Part shown: positions 22,340 to 33,711 of the stretch, piece after piece
Numbering within the stretch: the first letter of the stretch is position 1
How the letters are laid out: every line of letters starts with the position of its first letter
Assembly (NCBI GenBank): GCA_030760725.1
Contig: JASWHV010000008.1
Location: forward strand, 52,055,671 to 52,119,670
DNA from: Neostapfia colusana
Lineage: Eukaryota; Streptophyta; Magnoliopsida; Poales; Poaceae
Direction of reading: 5' to 3'
DNA length: 64,000 nucleotides
Position numbers and translations under genes: made by a program
The notes under the pieces: model-generated
What the model was told of the DNA's origin: nothing
Databases searched by the model: none
The model's input: only the letters and a program-made list of their open reading frames with translations

Positions 22340-24025
22340 AGTATAAATATGGACACCAAAGTAGGAATCATATACATATAAATAAAAGTGTATGCAAGCC
22401 ACAGATCAACACACACACAGAGTAACCACAACACATATAATGGTGAATGAATTTCATAAATATGAATGTGTGGTTTGTATGAAGTGTAAGTGTGAACTAT
22501 GTCTTATGGATTGTTGTTTTTCTTTTGCTATGTGTGATGGTGTGATGTAGAACCTGCTCAAGAGCAAGTTATTCCTTTCCAAGACCAGGACTACCAATTT
22601 CAAGAGCAGCAAGAAGGAGGCAAGTGTCCTTGACCACTTTGATCCTATGCTAGGATGTGTAGATAGAATTATTTGCATTGTCAATTGAAATATGAAACCC
22701 ATGCTAGGAAAGTTTCCCTAGAATTGCATTACCTTGTTTCCTTGTAGCTTGGGTTGGGATTCATTTTGTCATGTCATTTATTTACATGCATATGCTTAGC
22801 CATGCTTAGAATGGGATATTTGGGACATGAGATCATCAGTTTACTATACCATACTCTTGAATGAGCTATTGGGAGTTATGTAGAGGTAGGGATCAAGGCA
22901 AGTTGGATGTTTTGGTTGTGTGCTGGGTGCACGAGACTTGGGTTTGTGTTTAGTACTTGCCTGGATCCTAAGGACCGGTTCATGGAGCATGTAACCCGGC
23001 TTTACAGTGCCAACCACATGCTGAGATGGGGCAGCTTGGCCAATTAATTAGGTGTATCCCCGGCGTAGTATGGGTGTGTTGGATGGTGCGGGGAGTAGGT
23101 GTCAGCTGGACTACCATATGAACCGCAAGGCTCAAGAGGGGGCCACTGCAGCGGGGTTGGAGCCTCTTGTATGCTGTTAGGGGTGAAACCTCAGTGGGCC
23201 CACGCTCGTCGGGAATCCCTTTGTAAAGGCTTCGTAGTGATCTCCTGGCTGCACACCTGGGAAGTGTGAATGTGGATCGTAGCCACTGGCATAATGGAGG
23301 TTCTTTTAGTCCACCCGGCAACGGGGGATGAAATCACTACATGTGGGTACAGTGGTACAAACTCTGCAGAGTCAAAACTGTCTTGACAGCCGTGCTCACG
23401 GTCAAGAGCGGCCTGGACTTATTCATGATTAGAGGAGTGATGGTTTTGGAAATTGTGGAAGTTAAGCGGGGAGCTTAACATTGGAAATGATGTTATGGTT
23501 ATTGGATTATGATAATGGGTTGGGAGATTGGGATCATTTCACCTGTGTAGTAATGTAGGTGCTTAATAAGCTAAGGTGATAGGTATTAATTGCGTAGTGC
23601 TTTAACCATGAGTTCAACCTCTCCTTGTTCTAGCCATGCATGATATAATTTTCCCACACTTGCTGAGTACCATTGGTACTCAACCTTGCATATTTGTTGG
23701 TTTATATTGCTGCTCAGGTCAAGATAATGAGGTGGTGTATAATGACCAAGATTTTGGACCCGAGGAAGGATTTTAGGTTCATGAAGACCCCCGGGCAACG
23801 CCTGTGATGGAGCCCTAAAAGAATAATATTCCGCTGCTAGTTTATTTACTTGTGATGAAGCATTAGTGTCCATTGAGACATTTGCAATGTAAGACTTATT
23901 TATATTCGACACCTGGCTTGTAATAAATGATGCTTCACTATTTGTCATCACATGTATGAGAAAATGATCCTGGCATACATGTGATATTCACTTGGTTGTT
24001 TCTTCGGAAAAAACTGGGTGTGACA
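20550..24025 (+). repeat. G1 5' LTR
   Basis: It begins TGTAACACCCC and ends GGGTGTGACA. TATAAAA at 20954-20960 and AATAAA at 23932-23937 imply a short U3 (about 0.4 kb), an R of about 3 kb and a short U5. Splice-like sites are CCG|GTAAGC (about 21008), CTTTGCAG|G (about 21110), CGAG|GTGAG (21230/21231), TAG|AACC (22550/22551), GAG|GCAAGT (22619/22620) and CAG|GTC (23717/23718). A TA microsatellite lies at about 22299-22336. Confidence 0.9.
22551..23776 (+). other. LTR-resident small spliced coding sequence, last two exons (G1 5' LTR)
   Basis: The exon 22551-22619 (69 bases, phase 1 at both ends) and the exon from 23718 to TAG 23774-23776 join through a GC-AG intron. The first exon reads PAQEQVIPFQDQDYQFQEQQ and the last reads NEVVYNDQDFGPEEGF. 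An upstream in-phase exon ends at 21230. The frame is kept in G2 and G3. No conserved ATG is visible upstream, so the start is unknown. Confidence 0.45.
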
Positions 24026-24029
24026 GAGG

Positions 24030-24042
24030 TGGTATCAGAGCC
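24030..24042 (+). promoter_or_regulatory. Primer-binding site of G1
   Basis: TGGTATCAGAGCC, complementary to the 3' end of initiator tRNA-Met in plants, lies four bases after the LTR end. Confidence 0.85.
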
Positions 24043-24241
24043 AAGGTTGCCCGTAGGAACGTGGACCTAGGTAGAAATGGACGTATTTAAGGGCCCTATT
24101 TTCTTAAAAACTATTTTCCAAAGTGTGGGTGGAAAAGTGTTATTAAAGGAGTCATTTTCTTCATCTTACCCCAACTTTCATTCAAAATAGGATTTTTGTT
24201 TGAGAATTTATCTAACCTAATTTTAAATTCTTTTGTTTTAG

Positions 24242-25021
24242 ATGGTTCGCATGATTCGCACCGCTCGTAAGTCCACAGGAGGGAGAATTCCCGTAGTTGC
24301 CCTTGCCGAAAGAGAGGAGAGTCGTCCAGTGACGTACCTTTCCTACGGATTGGCAGTAGGAGATTTGTTGCGCCGTCTTCGACGTATGCTCGAAGCCGCC
24401 GGCAATACGGGCAAGCTAATCATCCACTATAACTCCACCAGGACCATCCGTGAGAAGAGGGAAGAATGGAGTTCGGAGATGAGGATTATACACGAGAATC
24501 AGCTGCTTAAGATTCACCACTCTCCATCTTGTCGAGCAACACAAGTTGATGCAGAGAAAGATGTCACCTGGGAGGCCATCACCTGCCAGAGTCACATCTA
24601 TCGTCGCCACTTGGACAAAACTGAGTACATGTATGTTCTCCAACGTGAGAGTGGTACCACGGAGTACAAGTACCCACCGGTGCAGCAAGGGACTTCCCAT
24701 GAGCACATGGACTTGTGCTTGGAGGATGCTGCTATGCTCAGCACTCGACTGCAGGAGTGTCAACAAGAGCTTCAGGATGTTCGAGACACCCTGAAGGAAA
24801 CAGAGGCGTTGCTGCGAGCTTGCTTAAAGGCGAGAGAAAGAGGAGATGGGAATGAACTGTGTGTCACCGTGAATGATACATGGACTCCTGACTCCCCGGA
24901 TCGCCGAGCGATCAGGCGGCGTCGCACTTCTCCACCAGCAGCCTCCCCACCCAAAGCAGAGTCAGAAGGTAGCCGAAATGAGGAGGAAGATCCCGAGGAG
25001 CCAGCTCAGGAGGACGAGTAG
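24242..25021 (+). CDS. ORF0 with histone H3 tail-like N-terminus (G1)
   Basis: The 259-codon ORF lies between the primer site and gag. Its first residues MVRMIRTARKSTGGR align without gaps to histone H3: after Met removal R2, T6-G13, P16, L20 and A21 coincide, and the lysine falls at position 9. K4, K14 and K18 of H3 are I, R and V. The middle (about 60-150) has conserved blocks such as TEYMYVLQRESGTTEYKY, then a heptad-like helix (LQECQQELQDVRDTLKETEA, about 165-200), and an acidic, proline-rich tail ending EEPAQEDE. I recognise no enzyme domain. TTTTGTTTTAG abuts the ATG, a likely splice acceptor. Extra ORFs upstream of gag are known in some rice gypsy elements; a role in chromatin is my inference. 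Confidence 0.85.
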   Translation: MVRMIRTARKSTGGRIPVVALAEREESRPVTYLSYGLAVGDLLRRLRRMLEAAGNTGKLIIHYNSTRTIREKREEWSSEMRIIHENQLLKIHHSPSCRATQVDAEKDVTWEAITCQSHIYRRHLDKTEYMYVLQRESGTTEYKYPPVQQGTSHEHMDLCLEDAAMLSTRLQECQQELQDVRDTLKETEALLRACLKARERGDGNELCVTVNDTWTPDSPDRRAIRRRRTSPPAASPPKAESEGSRNEEEDPEEPAQEDE

Positions 25022-25322
25022 TGTAGAGTCTTTCCCCTAGCTAGCAAGAGGTCGAGTAGTCGAGTCGTTACGTAATTAATGGTGTGATGGTGCTTGGTGT
25101 GTGACGTGAGTTGTGGAAGCCATGAGCAATTGTCCACAGCCTCGTCTTCAGATTGTTTTGCTTTGGCGTGTAAACCCACAGGAAATAATAGTGCATTTAT
25201 TTGGTGTGAGATATAAACCCTCGTAAAATTTCAACAAAGCCTCAACACCTTAAAGTACCAACAAATGAAAGTAGTAAGATGATACTAAATGGTATCAAAT
25301 TAACATTTGTTGATTCTGCCAG
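25022..25322 (+). other. ORF0-gag intergenic segment (G1)
   Basis: The segment is AT-rich with no gene. It ends GATTCTGCCAG directly before the gag ATG. The equivalent segments in G2 and G3 also end in AG before ATG. Confidence 0.5.
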
Positions 25323-27632
25323 ATGGCCGGAAGAGGAAAAGGACGTGCTGCCAACCCCGCCAACAACAATGATGAGGCATGCAACCCTCATCTTTCTGGA
25401 GGCCAGGACAGGGGTGGTCGCCGTGAAGAAGTTGATCCTCTCCACCAAATGCTGGAGAATCAAAATCAGCTCATCCAGAACTTGACTCAAGTGGTGGCCA
25501 ACTTGCATCAAGTTCCACCTCCACAAGCGGCACCACGCCAACCAAGGTTGAGTGAGTTTCTAGGAACTCAACCTCCAAAGTTTGCAAGTGCTGCTGAACC
25601 TCTGGAGGCAGATGATTGGCTGAAGACCATTGAAAGTAAGATGAGGATAATACAATGCCAAGGGTATGAGAGGGTGCTGTTTGCCTCTCATCAATTGCAT
25701 GGACCTGCTGCTGATTGGTGGACCGCCTACGTGGCCGCCCATCATGACCCTGAGAGCATCACTTGGGAAGAGTTCAAGCGTAGCTTCCGCAACCATTACA
25801 TCCCAAGAGGTGAACTCAAAAACAAGAGGAAAGAGTTTCTGGGGTTGCAGCAGGGAAACATGACGGTGAGGGAATACCTCACTAAATTTACTCAACTATC
25901 CCGTTATGCCCCACGGGACATAGAGACTGATGAGCAGAAACAAGATTGTTTCGTGGAAGGACTTACCGCAGAGATGCAGTGTGCAATGTCCTCCAATGAG
26001 TGTGAAAGCTTTCAAAAGATGGTGGACAGAGCGTTTGTGGTGGAAAGGAAGCTAAAGGCCCTGGAAAATGAGAATAAGAGGAAGGCGGGGTGGTCACATC
26101 AGGCCTCAGGGAGCAACACCCGCCCACGTATGATGCAGCAACCTACGGGGCAGACGAGCCGTGCTGCGGTACCCTATTCAGCACCAAGAGGGTACAACCC
26201 AAACTACAGGCCTCCCGCAACATCAGCACAGCCACAACGTCAGTTTGTACAGCAGCCTCGCCCCGCATATCCACCTCGACCAGCAGTGCAAGGACCCCCA
26301 AACCAACCCCAGGACAACAAAGGCCAGGCGTCTAAGATTGGGGTGCAATGTTTCAGCTGTGGCGAAGTGGGGCACTACGCCCATAAATGCCCAAGGAAGA
26401 AGCCTGCGCCGCCACAACAGCAGAATGTATTGAGAGGACGGGTGAACCATGTCACTATGGAGGAAGCACAAGAGGCACCCGACGTGGTAGTTGGTAAGTT
26501 TCCTGCCAATTTACACCTTGCAACTCTGCTGTTTGATTCTGGTGCTACCCACTCGTTCATTGCTCAAGGGTTTGTTAAGAAGTATGACCTAGCAACCACA
26601 CAAATGAACCATATGCTAGCCGTAAACTCTCCAGGTGGAGAAATAAGGACAAGACAAGTGTGTCCCAAAGTGAGCCTAGACATTAATGGGGTAGTATTTA
26701 CTGCTAACCTCATAGTGATAGATTCACAAGGGATAGATATTATTTTGGGTATGGATTGGTTGACCAAACATAAAGGAATCATCCATTGTTCGACCAGAAC
26801 GGTGGAACTAACTCACCCCAGTGGTACCAGAGTAAAGTTCATAACAATACACGAGCCTAGGAGGGACATTAAATTAAATCAAGTGGAGGTGAAAGTGGAG
26901 GAAATCAGGACCATCAGGGAATATCCAGATGTTTTTCCGGAGGAGTTGCCAGGTATGCCTCCCGACCGTGACATGGAATTCGCAATTGAGCTAGTACCGG
27001 GAACAGCCCCGATATACAAGAGACCTTATCGAATGGACTCCAAGCAGCTAGAAGAGCTCAAGGATCATTTGAGAGAATTGACGGAGAAGGGGTATATTCA
27101 CCCTAGTTCCTCACCATGGGGAGCTCCGGTGATATTTGTGCCCAAGAAAGACGGAACCCAAAGGTTATGCGTGGATTACCGTGCCTTGAATGAGGTAACC
27201 ATCAAGAACAAGTACCCATTACCCCGCATTGAAGACTTGTTTGATCAGTTGAGGGGAGCTTGTGTGTTCTCGAAAATTGATCTCAGGTCGGGATACCACC
27301 AACTCAAGATAAGGCAATCTGATATTCCCAAGACAGCTTTCGTATCTCGGTACGGACTGTATGAATACACTGTCATGCCTTTCGGGCTAACCAATGCCCC
27401 GGCATATTTCATGTATCTCATGAACAAGGTATTCATGGAATATCTGGACAAATTTGTGGTGGTTTTCATAGATGATATTCTCGTCTTCTCCAAAGATGAA
27501 GAAGAACATGAGAAACATCTAAGGTTGGTGTTACAGAGGCTGAGAGAACACCAACTATATGTCAAGTTGAGCAAGTGTGAGTTTTGGCTGAAGAGAATTC
27601 CCTTTTTAGGACATATAATCTCGGAGGGATGA
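25323..27632 (+). pseudogene. gag-pol: Gag-protease-RT of G1, ends at a premature opal stop
   Basis: The 769-codon frame starts at ATG 25323. Gag core is at about residues 85-230 (ADDWLKTIESKMRI, TWEEFKRSFRNHYIPRGE), zinc knuckle CFSCGEVGHYAHKCP at about 343, protease LFDSGATHSFIAQ at about 403, RT with KIDLRSGYHQLKI and VVVFIDDILVFSK at about 710. It ends at TGA (27630-27632) where G3 has GGA in the HIISEGG block. A single-base loss follows near 27657. Confidence 0.9.
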
Positions 27633-27657
27633 ATCTCCGTAGATCCCGCCAAAATCG

Positions 27658-29791
27658 AGATATCCAGAAGTGGAAGACCCCTGAAAATGTCGGGGAAGTT
27701 CGAAGCTTTTTGGGATTGGCTGGATACTATCGACGGATTATTGAGGGATTCTCCAAGATCTCGAGACCTCTCACCAAACTGTTGGAAAAGGGAATCACAT
27801 TCACCTGGACGCCACAGTTGGATACGAGCTTTCAGGAGCTAAAGAAAAGATTGACAACAGCCCCAGTGTTGGTTATGCCAGATATGCAGAAGAATTTCAC
27901 AGTGTACTGCGATGCCTCTGGAAATGGGTTGGGATGTGTTCTCATGCAAGAAGGACATATCGTGGCTTATGCGTCCCGGCAGCTTCGGAAGCACGAGAAG
28001 AACTATCCTACACATGACCTAGAACTAGCCGCAGTGGTACACGCGTTGAAAATTTGGCGGCACTATTTGATGGGGAAGAGGACAGAGATATATACGGATC
28101 ATAAGAGTTTGAAGTACATATTCACACAGCCAGATCTCAACCTCAGACAAAGGAGATGGTTAGAGCTAATCAATGACTTTGATGTGGGCATCAACTATCA
28201 TCCCGGGAAAGCAAACGTCGTGGCCGATGCTTTGAGTCGGAAAGTGCAGGTCAATAAGTTGAGTTTGAAGGACATGCCTGCAGAATTGAAGGACGAGGTT
28301 ATAAGACTCAATCTATGTCTAGTAAATAGTGGTGAAGCCATCGCCATGGAAGTGGACTCCACACTCGAGCGAGACATACGCGAGGGCCAAAAGAATGATG
28401 AGAAGATACAAGAGATCAGACAGCTTATCAAGGAAAATAAAGCTCCTGGTTTTAGAGAGGATGAACAAGGAACGGTGTGGCACGGGAAAAGGATCTGTGT
28501 GCCAGAAGTAAAAGAGATCCGTGAATTAATTTTGAAGGAGGCTCACGATTCCGACTATTCCATTCATCCTGGGAGTACGAAGATGTACTAGGACCTCAAA
28601 AGCAGGTATTGGTGGTATGGCATGAAGCGAGATGTCGCGGAACATGTTACCCTATGTGACACATGTCAGTTGATGAAAGCTGAACATCAACGACCCGCGG
28701 GATTATTGCAACCACTCAAAGTGCCTGAATGGAAGTGGGAAGAAATCAGCATGGATTTTGTCGTGGGATTGCCTAGGACCCAATCCGGGTATGATTCAAT
28801 ATGGGTCATTATTGATAGGTTAACCAAGGTAGCTCATTTCATCCCTGTGAAAGAAAGCTACAGTGGATCTAAATTGGCAGAATTGTACATGTCAAGGATT
28901 GTGTGTTACCATGGAGTGCCAAAGAAGATAGTGTCGGACCGAGGGACACAGTTCACCTCGAGGTTTTGGCAAAAGTTGCATGAAACCATGGGAACCCATC
29001 TGAACTTCAGCTCTGCCAATCATCCCCAAACTGACGGGCAGACGGAGAGAACCAATCAGATCCTTGAAGATATGTTAAGGGCATGTGCACTCAAAAACAA
29101 CAGGAGTTGGGACAAGAACTTACTGTATGCGGAGTTTTCCTATAACAACAGTTATCAAGCTAGTATGAAGATGTCACCGTTTGAAGCTTTGTATGGAAGA
29201 AAGTGCAGAACTCCCCTATTTTGGAACCAAACAGGAGAAAGTAAAGTGTTTGGTCCAGAAGTGCTACAAGAAGCCGAGGCAAAGGTGAGGGAGATTCGCA
29301 ACAACTTGAGGATAGCACAAACACGCCAAAAGAGCTATGCCGATGTACGAAGAAGAGAGCTCGTTTTCAACGTGGGAGACTATGTTTATCTCAAGGTGTC
29401 CCCTATCAGAGGACTTCGTCGGTTCAAGGTGAAAGGGAAGTTGTCACCTCGATACATCGGACCCTTTCAAGTTTTGGAAAGAAAAGGCGAAGTGGCGTAC
29501 CAACTAGAGTTACCGGTTCATCTATCAGATGTACACGATGTATTCCATGTGTCACAACTCAAGAAATGTCTGAGGACGCCTGAGGAGGTTTTACCCATGA
29601 ATGAAGTGGATGTAGCTGAAGATTTGTCTTATGCCGAACAACCATACAAGATTTTGGAGACAATGGAACGCCTCACCAGAAATAAAAGAATCCGGATGTG
29701 CAAGGTGCAGTGGAAGCATCACTCAGAAGAGGAAGCCTCCTGGGAACGGGAAGATGAGCTCAAGGCACAATTTTCGGAATTGTTTTCTTAG
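27658..29791 (+). pseudogene. pol: RNase H-integrase-chromodomain of G1
   Basis: After the frameshift, the +2 frame carries RNase H (YCDASGNGLGCVLMQE, TDHKSLKYIFTQ), the integrase HHCC region and, after an amber codon at 28589-28591 (Gln in G3), the core DFVVGLPRTQSGYDSIW, SDRGTQFTSRFWQK and TDGQTERTNQILED. The C-terminus is a chromodomain (EQPYKILETMERLTRN, CKVQWKHHSEEEASWERE) ending at 29791. Apart from these three lesions the frame is intact and very close to G3. Confidence 0.88.
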
Positions 29792-29836
29792 AAACACCAA
29801 TCTTGAGGACGAGATTTCTTTTAAGGGGGGTAGAGC

Positions 29837-31583
29837 TGTAACACCCCAAATTTTGATTCAAAACTCTAAACCATGTTCAGAGGGGAATTTAAAATTTTTT
29901 GGACGTGTTGCATGTTTTGCAAAAATTCAAATTCAAACTGGAATTCAAATTATACTCAAAACAGAAAAGAAATGGAAAAAGAAAAAGAGAAACAGGAAAA
30001 AAACCGGCCAGTGGGCCGAAACCCGCCAGCCGGCCCAATTTTCCCCGCGCCAGCCCGCCCCCGCGCGCCCGCGCTGTCTCTCACAGACAGGTGGGACCCA
30101 CCTGTCATCCCTAACCCCGCGACCCCGGACTCTCCCGCGCGCGCGCGATCTTAACCGCCCGGAAACCGCGTCCCTCAGCCCGAATTCTGATCCCAGAAGA
30201 CTCCAACTTGATCACAACCGACCCACCGCCCTTCCCCGGCTATAAAAACCCCAGCCCCGATCGGTTTTTCCCACGCGATCGCCGATTTTTACTCCGGTGA
30301 GCACCGAGACTTCGCCGGTGAATTCTGGCCGATCTAAGCTCGGAAACTCTGATCTAACTCGCTAGTTTTGATCCACCGCCTCCGAGGAGCTTTGCAGGTA
30401 CAGAAAACTCGGAGACTTACGGTGTAAACACAGCGCCGACGAGCTTCGCCGTGGTTTTGCCTCGGATCTCGCCGCCGATCACTTTCCAGGACCCCCGAGC
30501 TCAAGAAAACCCCCGAGGTGAGATCCCTGACCTCCCCTCTACCGGTCTAGGCCATAAGATCACAGTTTTAGGCAGAATTCTCGAGGATCCGAAACTTTCC
30601 GGCGAGATCGCCGCTTCCCGCCGCCGTGCGCCGCCGGCAGCGCCGCTCGCGCTCGGTCAGAGCGACGTGGCCGTTTGTGCGCCGTTTATTTTAAATCGCA
30701 CGGTAGACTTTAAGACCCCGCGTACCGGTTCGATGTTATAATCTCAGCCGTCAGTTTAAAATCGGATGGTCCACGTCAGCCCCGCGTTATAAAGACTGGA
30801 ATTCTTACGTGCTACCCCCTGGGGTTCTCTGGAAATTGAGAGCTAGCCCCGGAAACTTCAGATCTAGCCCCTGGAACTCCAGAAAATCATGTAAATTCAT
30901 TTAAAAATCAGTTTTAGCCCCTGGACTTAATAAAAATTAGGAAAAACACCTCTGATAAGTGTAGCTAGACCCCTGGAAATTATGAAAATAATATTATAGA
31001 CCCTGTAATGGGGTGAATTCATTATTTTAGCCCTGTTTAGTATTTAATTTAGAAAATTGAATGTGTAACTAGTGTTTAAAAATTAAAAAGGGGGACAAAC
31101 ATAATTGTCAAAATTAATTAAAAACTTTCTCAGTACTTAGAAAACTTTGGAGTGAGATAAAAATATATTTTTGGGCTGAAATGAATCTGTTTCATCTATT
31201 ATTCACATTTATTAGTACAGGGACACATTTTTAAGTAAAGAATAGTTATAGAAAAATAGGGAAAATAATTAAGAAATAGTCTACATCAGAAGCCAAGGTC
31301 AAAATATGTTATTAAATCATTTAGGACCAGAACCTATACTGTTTAGATGATGTGTATTACTAATTTCATAATAAAATACACAATTATGCATAGGAATGTA
31401 AATCTGAAAATATAGCAACTAGTAAATGATAAATGGAGTTTCTAAAATACAAAGAATTCAGTTTAGGGTTGGTAGAAATTCTGAAGGCACATATGGAGAA
31501 GAAAAATACTTTTCATACATACTTGGTAGTAAAAAGGTGTAGTAGTTCAATATAAAGAATTTATTTAAAAACTGAAACACACA

Positions 31584-31632
<49 letters not shown>

Positions 31633-33321
31633 AGTAAGTATAAATATGGACACCAAAGTAGGAATCATATACATATAAATAAAAGTGTATGCAAGACACA
31701 GATCAACACACACACAGAGTAACCACAACACATATAATGGTGAATGAATTTCATAAATATGAATGTGTGGTTTGTATGAAGTGTAAGTGTGAACTATGTC
31801 TTATGGATTGTTGTTTTTCTTTTGCTATGTGTGATGGTGTGATGTAGAACCTGCTCAAGAGCAAGTTATTCCTTTCCAAGACCAGGACTACCAATTTCAA
31901 GAGCAGCAAGAAGGAGGCAAGTGTCCTTGACCACTTTGATCCTATGCTAGGATGTGTAGATAGAATTATTTGCATTGTCAATTGAAATATGAAACCCATG
32001 CTAGGAAAGTTTCCCTAGAATTGCATTACCTTGTTTCCTTGTAGCTTGGGTTGGGATTCATTTTGTCATGTCATTTATTTACATGCATATGCTTAGCCAT
32101 GCTTAGAATGGGATATTTGGGACATGAGATCATCAGTTTACTATACCATACTCTTGAATGAGCTATTGGGAGTTATGTAGAGGTAGGGATCAAGGCAAGT
32201 TGGATGTTTTGGTTGTGTGCTGGGTGCACGAGACTTGGGTTTTGTTTAGTACTTGCCTGGATCCTAAGGACCGGTTCATGGAGCATGTAACCCGGCTTTA
32301 CAGTGCCAACCACATGCTGAGATGGGGCAGCTTGGCCAATTAATTAGGTGTATCCCCGGCGTAGTATGGGTGTGTTGGATGGTGCGGGGAGTAGGTGTCA
32401 GCTGGACTACCATATGAACCGCAAGGCTCAAGAGGGGGCCACTGCAGCGGGGTTGGAGCCTCTTGTATGCTGTTAGGGGTGAAACCTCAGTGGGCCCACG
32501 CTCGTCGGGAATCCCTTTGTAAAGGCTTCGTAGTGATCTCCTGGCTGCACACCTGGGAAGTGTGAATGTGGATCGTAGCCACTGGCATAATGGAGGTTCT
32601 TTTAGTCCACCCGGCAACGGGGGATGAAATCACTACATGTGGGTACAGTGGTACAAACTCTGCAGAGTCAAAACTGTCTTGACAGCCGTGCTCACGGTCA
32701 AGAGCGGCCTGGACTTATTCATGATTAGAGGAGTGATGGTTTTGGAAATTGTGGAAGTTAAGCGGGGAGCTTAACATTGGAAATGATGTTATGGTTATTG
32801 GATTATGATAATGGGTTGGGAGATTGGGACCATTTCACCTGTGTAGTAATGTAGGTGCTTAATAAGCTAAGGTGATAGGTATTAATTGCGTAGTGCTTTA
32901 ACCATGAGTTCAACCTCTCCTTGTTCTAGCCATGCATGATATAATTTTCCCACACTTGCTGAGTACCATTGGTACTCAACCTTGCATATTTGTTGGTTTA
33001 TATTGCTGCTCAGGTCAAGATAATGAGGTGGTGTATAATGACCAAGATTTTGGACCCGAGGAAGGATTTTAGGTTCATGAAGACCCCCGGGCAACGCCTG
33101 TGATGGAGCCCTAAAAGAATAATATTCCGCTGCTAGTTTATTTACTTGTGATGAAGCATTAGTGTCCATTGAGACATTTGCAATGTAAGACTTATTTATA
33201 TTCGACACCTGGCTTGTAATAAATGATGCTTCACTATTTGTTATCACATGTATGAGAAAATGATCCTGGCATACATGTGATATTCACTTGGTTGTTTCTT
33301 CGGAAAAAACTGGGTGTGACA
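29837..33321 (+). repeat. G1 3' LTR
   Basis: It is a nearly identical copy of 20550-24025 with the same motifs, preceded by TTTTAAGGGGGGTAGAGC (polypurine tract, 29819-29836). The microsatellite at about 31582-31629 is longer than in the 5' LTR and has extra TG units and a duplicated TAAG. Confidence 0.9.
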
Positions 33322-33326
33322 CTTGA
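33322..33326. repeat. Target site duplication of G1, right copy
   Basis: CTTGA, identical to 20545-20549. Confidence 0.85.
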
Positions 33327-33696
33327 CATGCTTGGCTTTCTTCTCCATCATTTCAAAGTTGATGATCTTGCCAGGAATCTCGTCCGGAGTCTTTTTGTGA
33401 AACCCGGGACTTTTTCTAATCATGGAGCAGAGTGTCAAGTTTCGAGACATAAATGCTCTAAGAATCAATTTCACCACTTCATGATCTGTCCACTTCATGC
33501 TACCATAGGCTCGGACCTTATTGATGAGAGATTTTAGTCGATTGTACATCTCTTGGGGTGATTCACCTTCTTCGATAGCAAACCTTCCCAATTCACCTTC
33601 TATCATTTCAATCTTAGCTTCACGCACATGACAATCACCTTCATGTGTGGTTTTGAGAGTGTCCCAGATTTCCTTAGCAATTTCGAGTCCATCCAC
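33322..33696 (-). pseudogene. gag: Gag (UBN2-like region), element A
   Basis: The frame reads GLEIAKEIWDTLKTTHEGD, EGESPQEMYNRLKSLINKVR and MMEKKAKHVK, the copia-type Gag polypeptide (UBN2-like) pattern. It matches 38875-39250 of element B. It breaks at the G1 insertion. A TGA near 33712 (Arg in B) separates it from the N-terminal part. Confidence 0.75.
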
Positions 33697-33711
33697 CTTG
33701 GTGAACTCGTC

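Larger units (their letters stand above)
20550..33321 (+). mobile_element. Element G1: Ty3/gypsy chromodomain retrotransposon with ORF0
   Basis: It has two LTRs (20550-24025, 29837-33321) with perfect CTTGA duplications, primer site TGGTATCAGAGCC (24030-24042), ORF0, gag-pol with three lesions, and a polypurine tract TTTTAAGGGGGG before the 3' LTR. By eye the LTRs differ by only about twenty substitutions plus microsatellite length, so it looks like a recent insertion. It sits in the gag of element A in the opposite orientation. Confidence 0.92.

Noticed and set aside
22980..23321. Antisense open frame (113 codons) present in all G LTRs, also near 32276, 43851, 49594 and 58828
   Set aside because: It recurs because the LTRs are copies. 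Differences do not favour its third positions, it overlaps conserved RNA-structure motifs, and it has no promoter or family likeness.
24242..25021. ORF0 as a captured real histone H3 gene
   Set aside because: Only the first ~22 residues resemble H3. The histone fold is absent and the rest is a coiled-coil and acidic protein.
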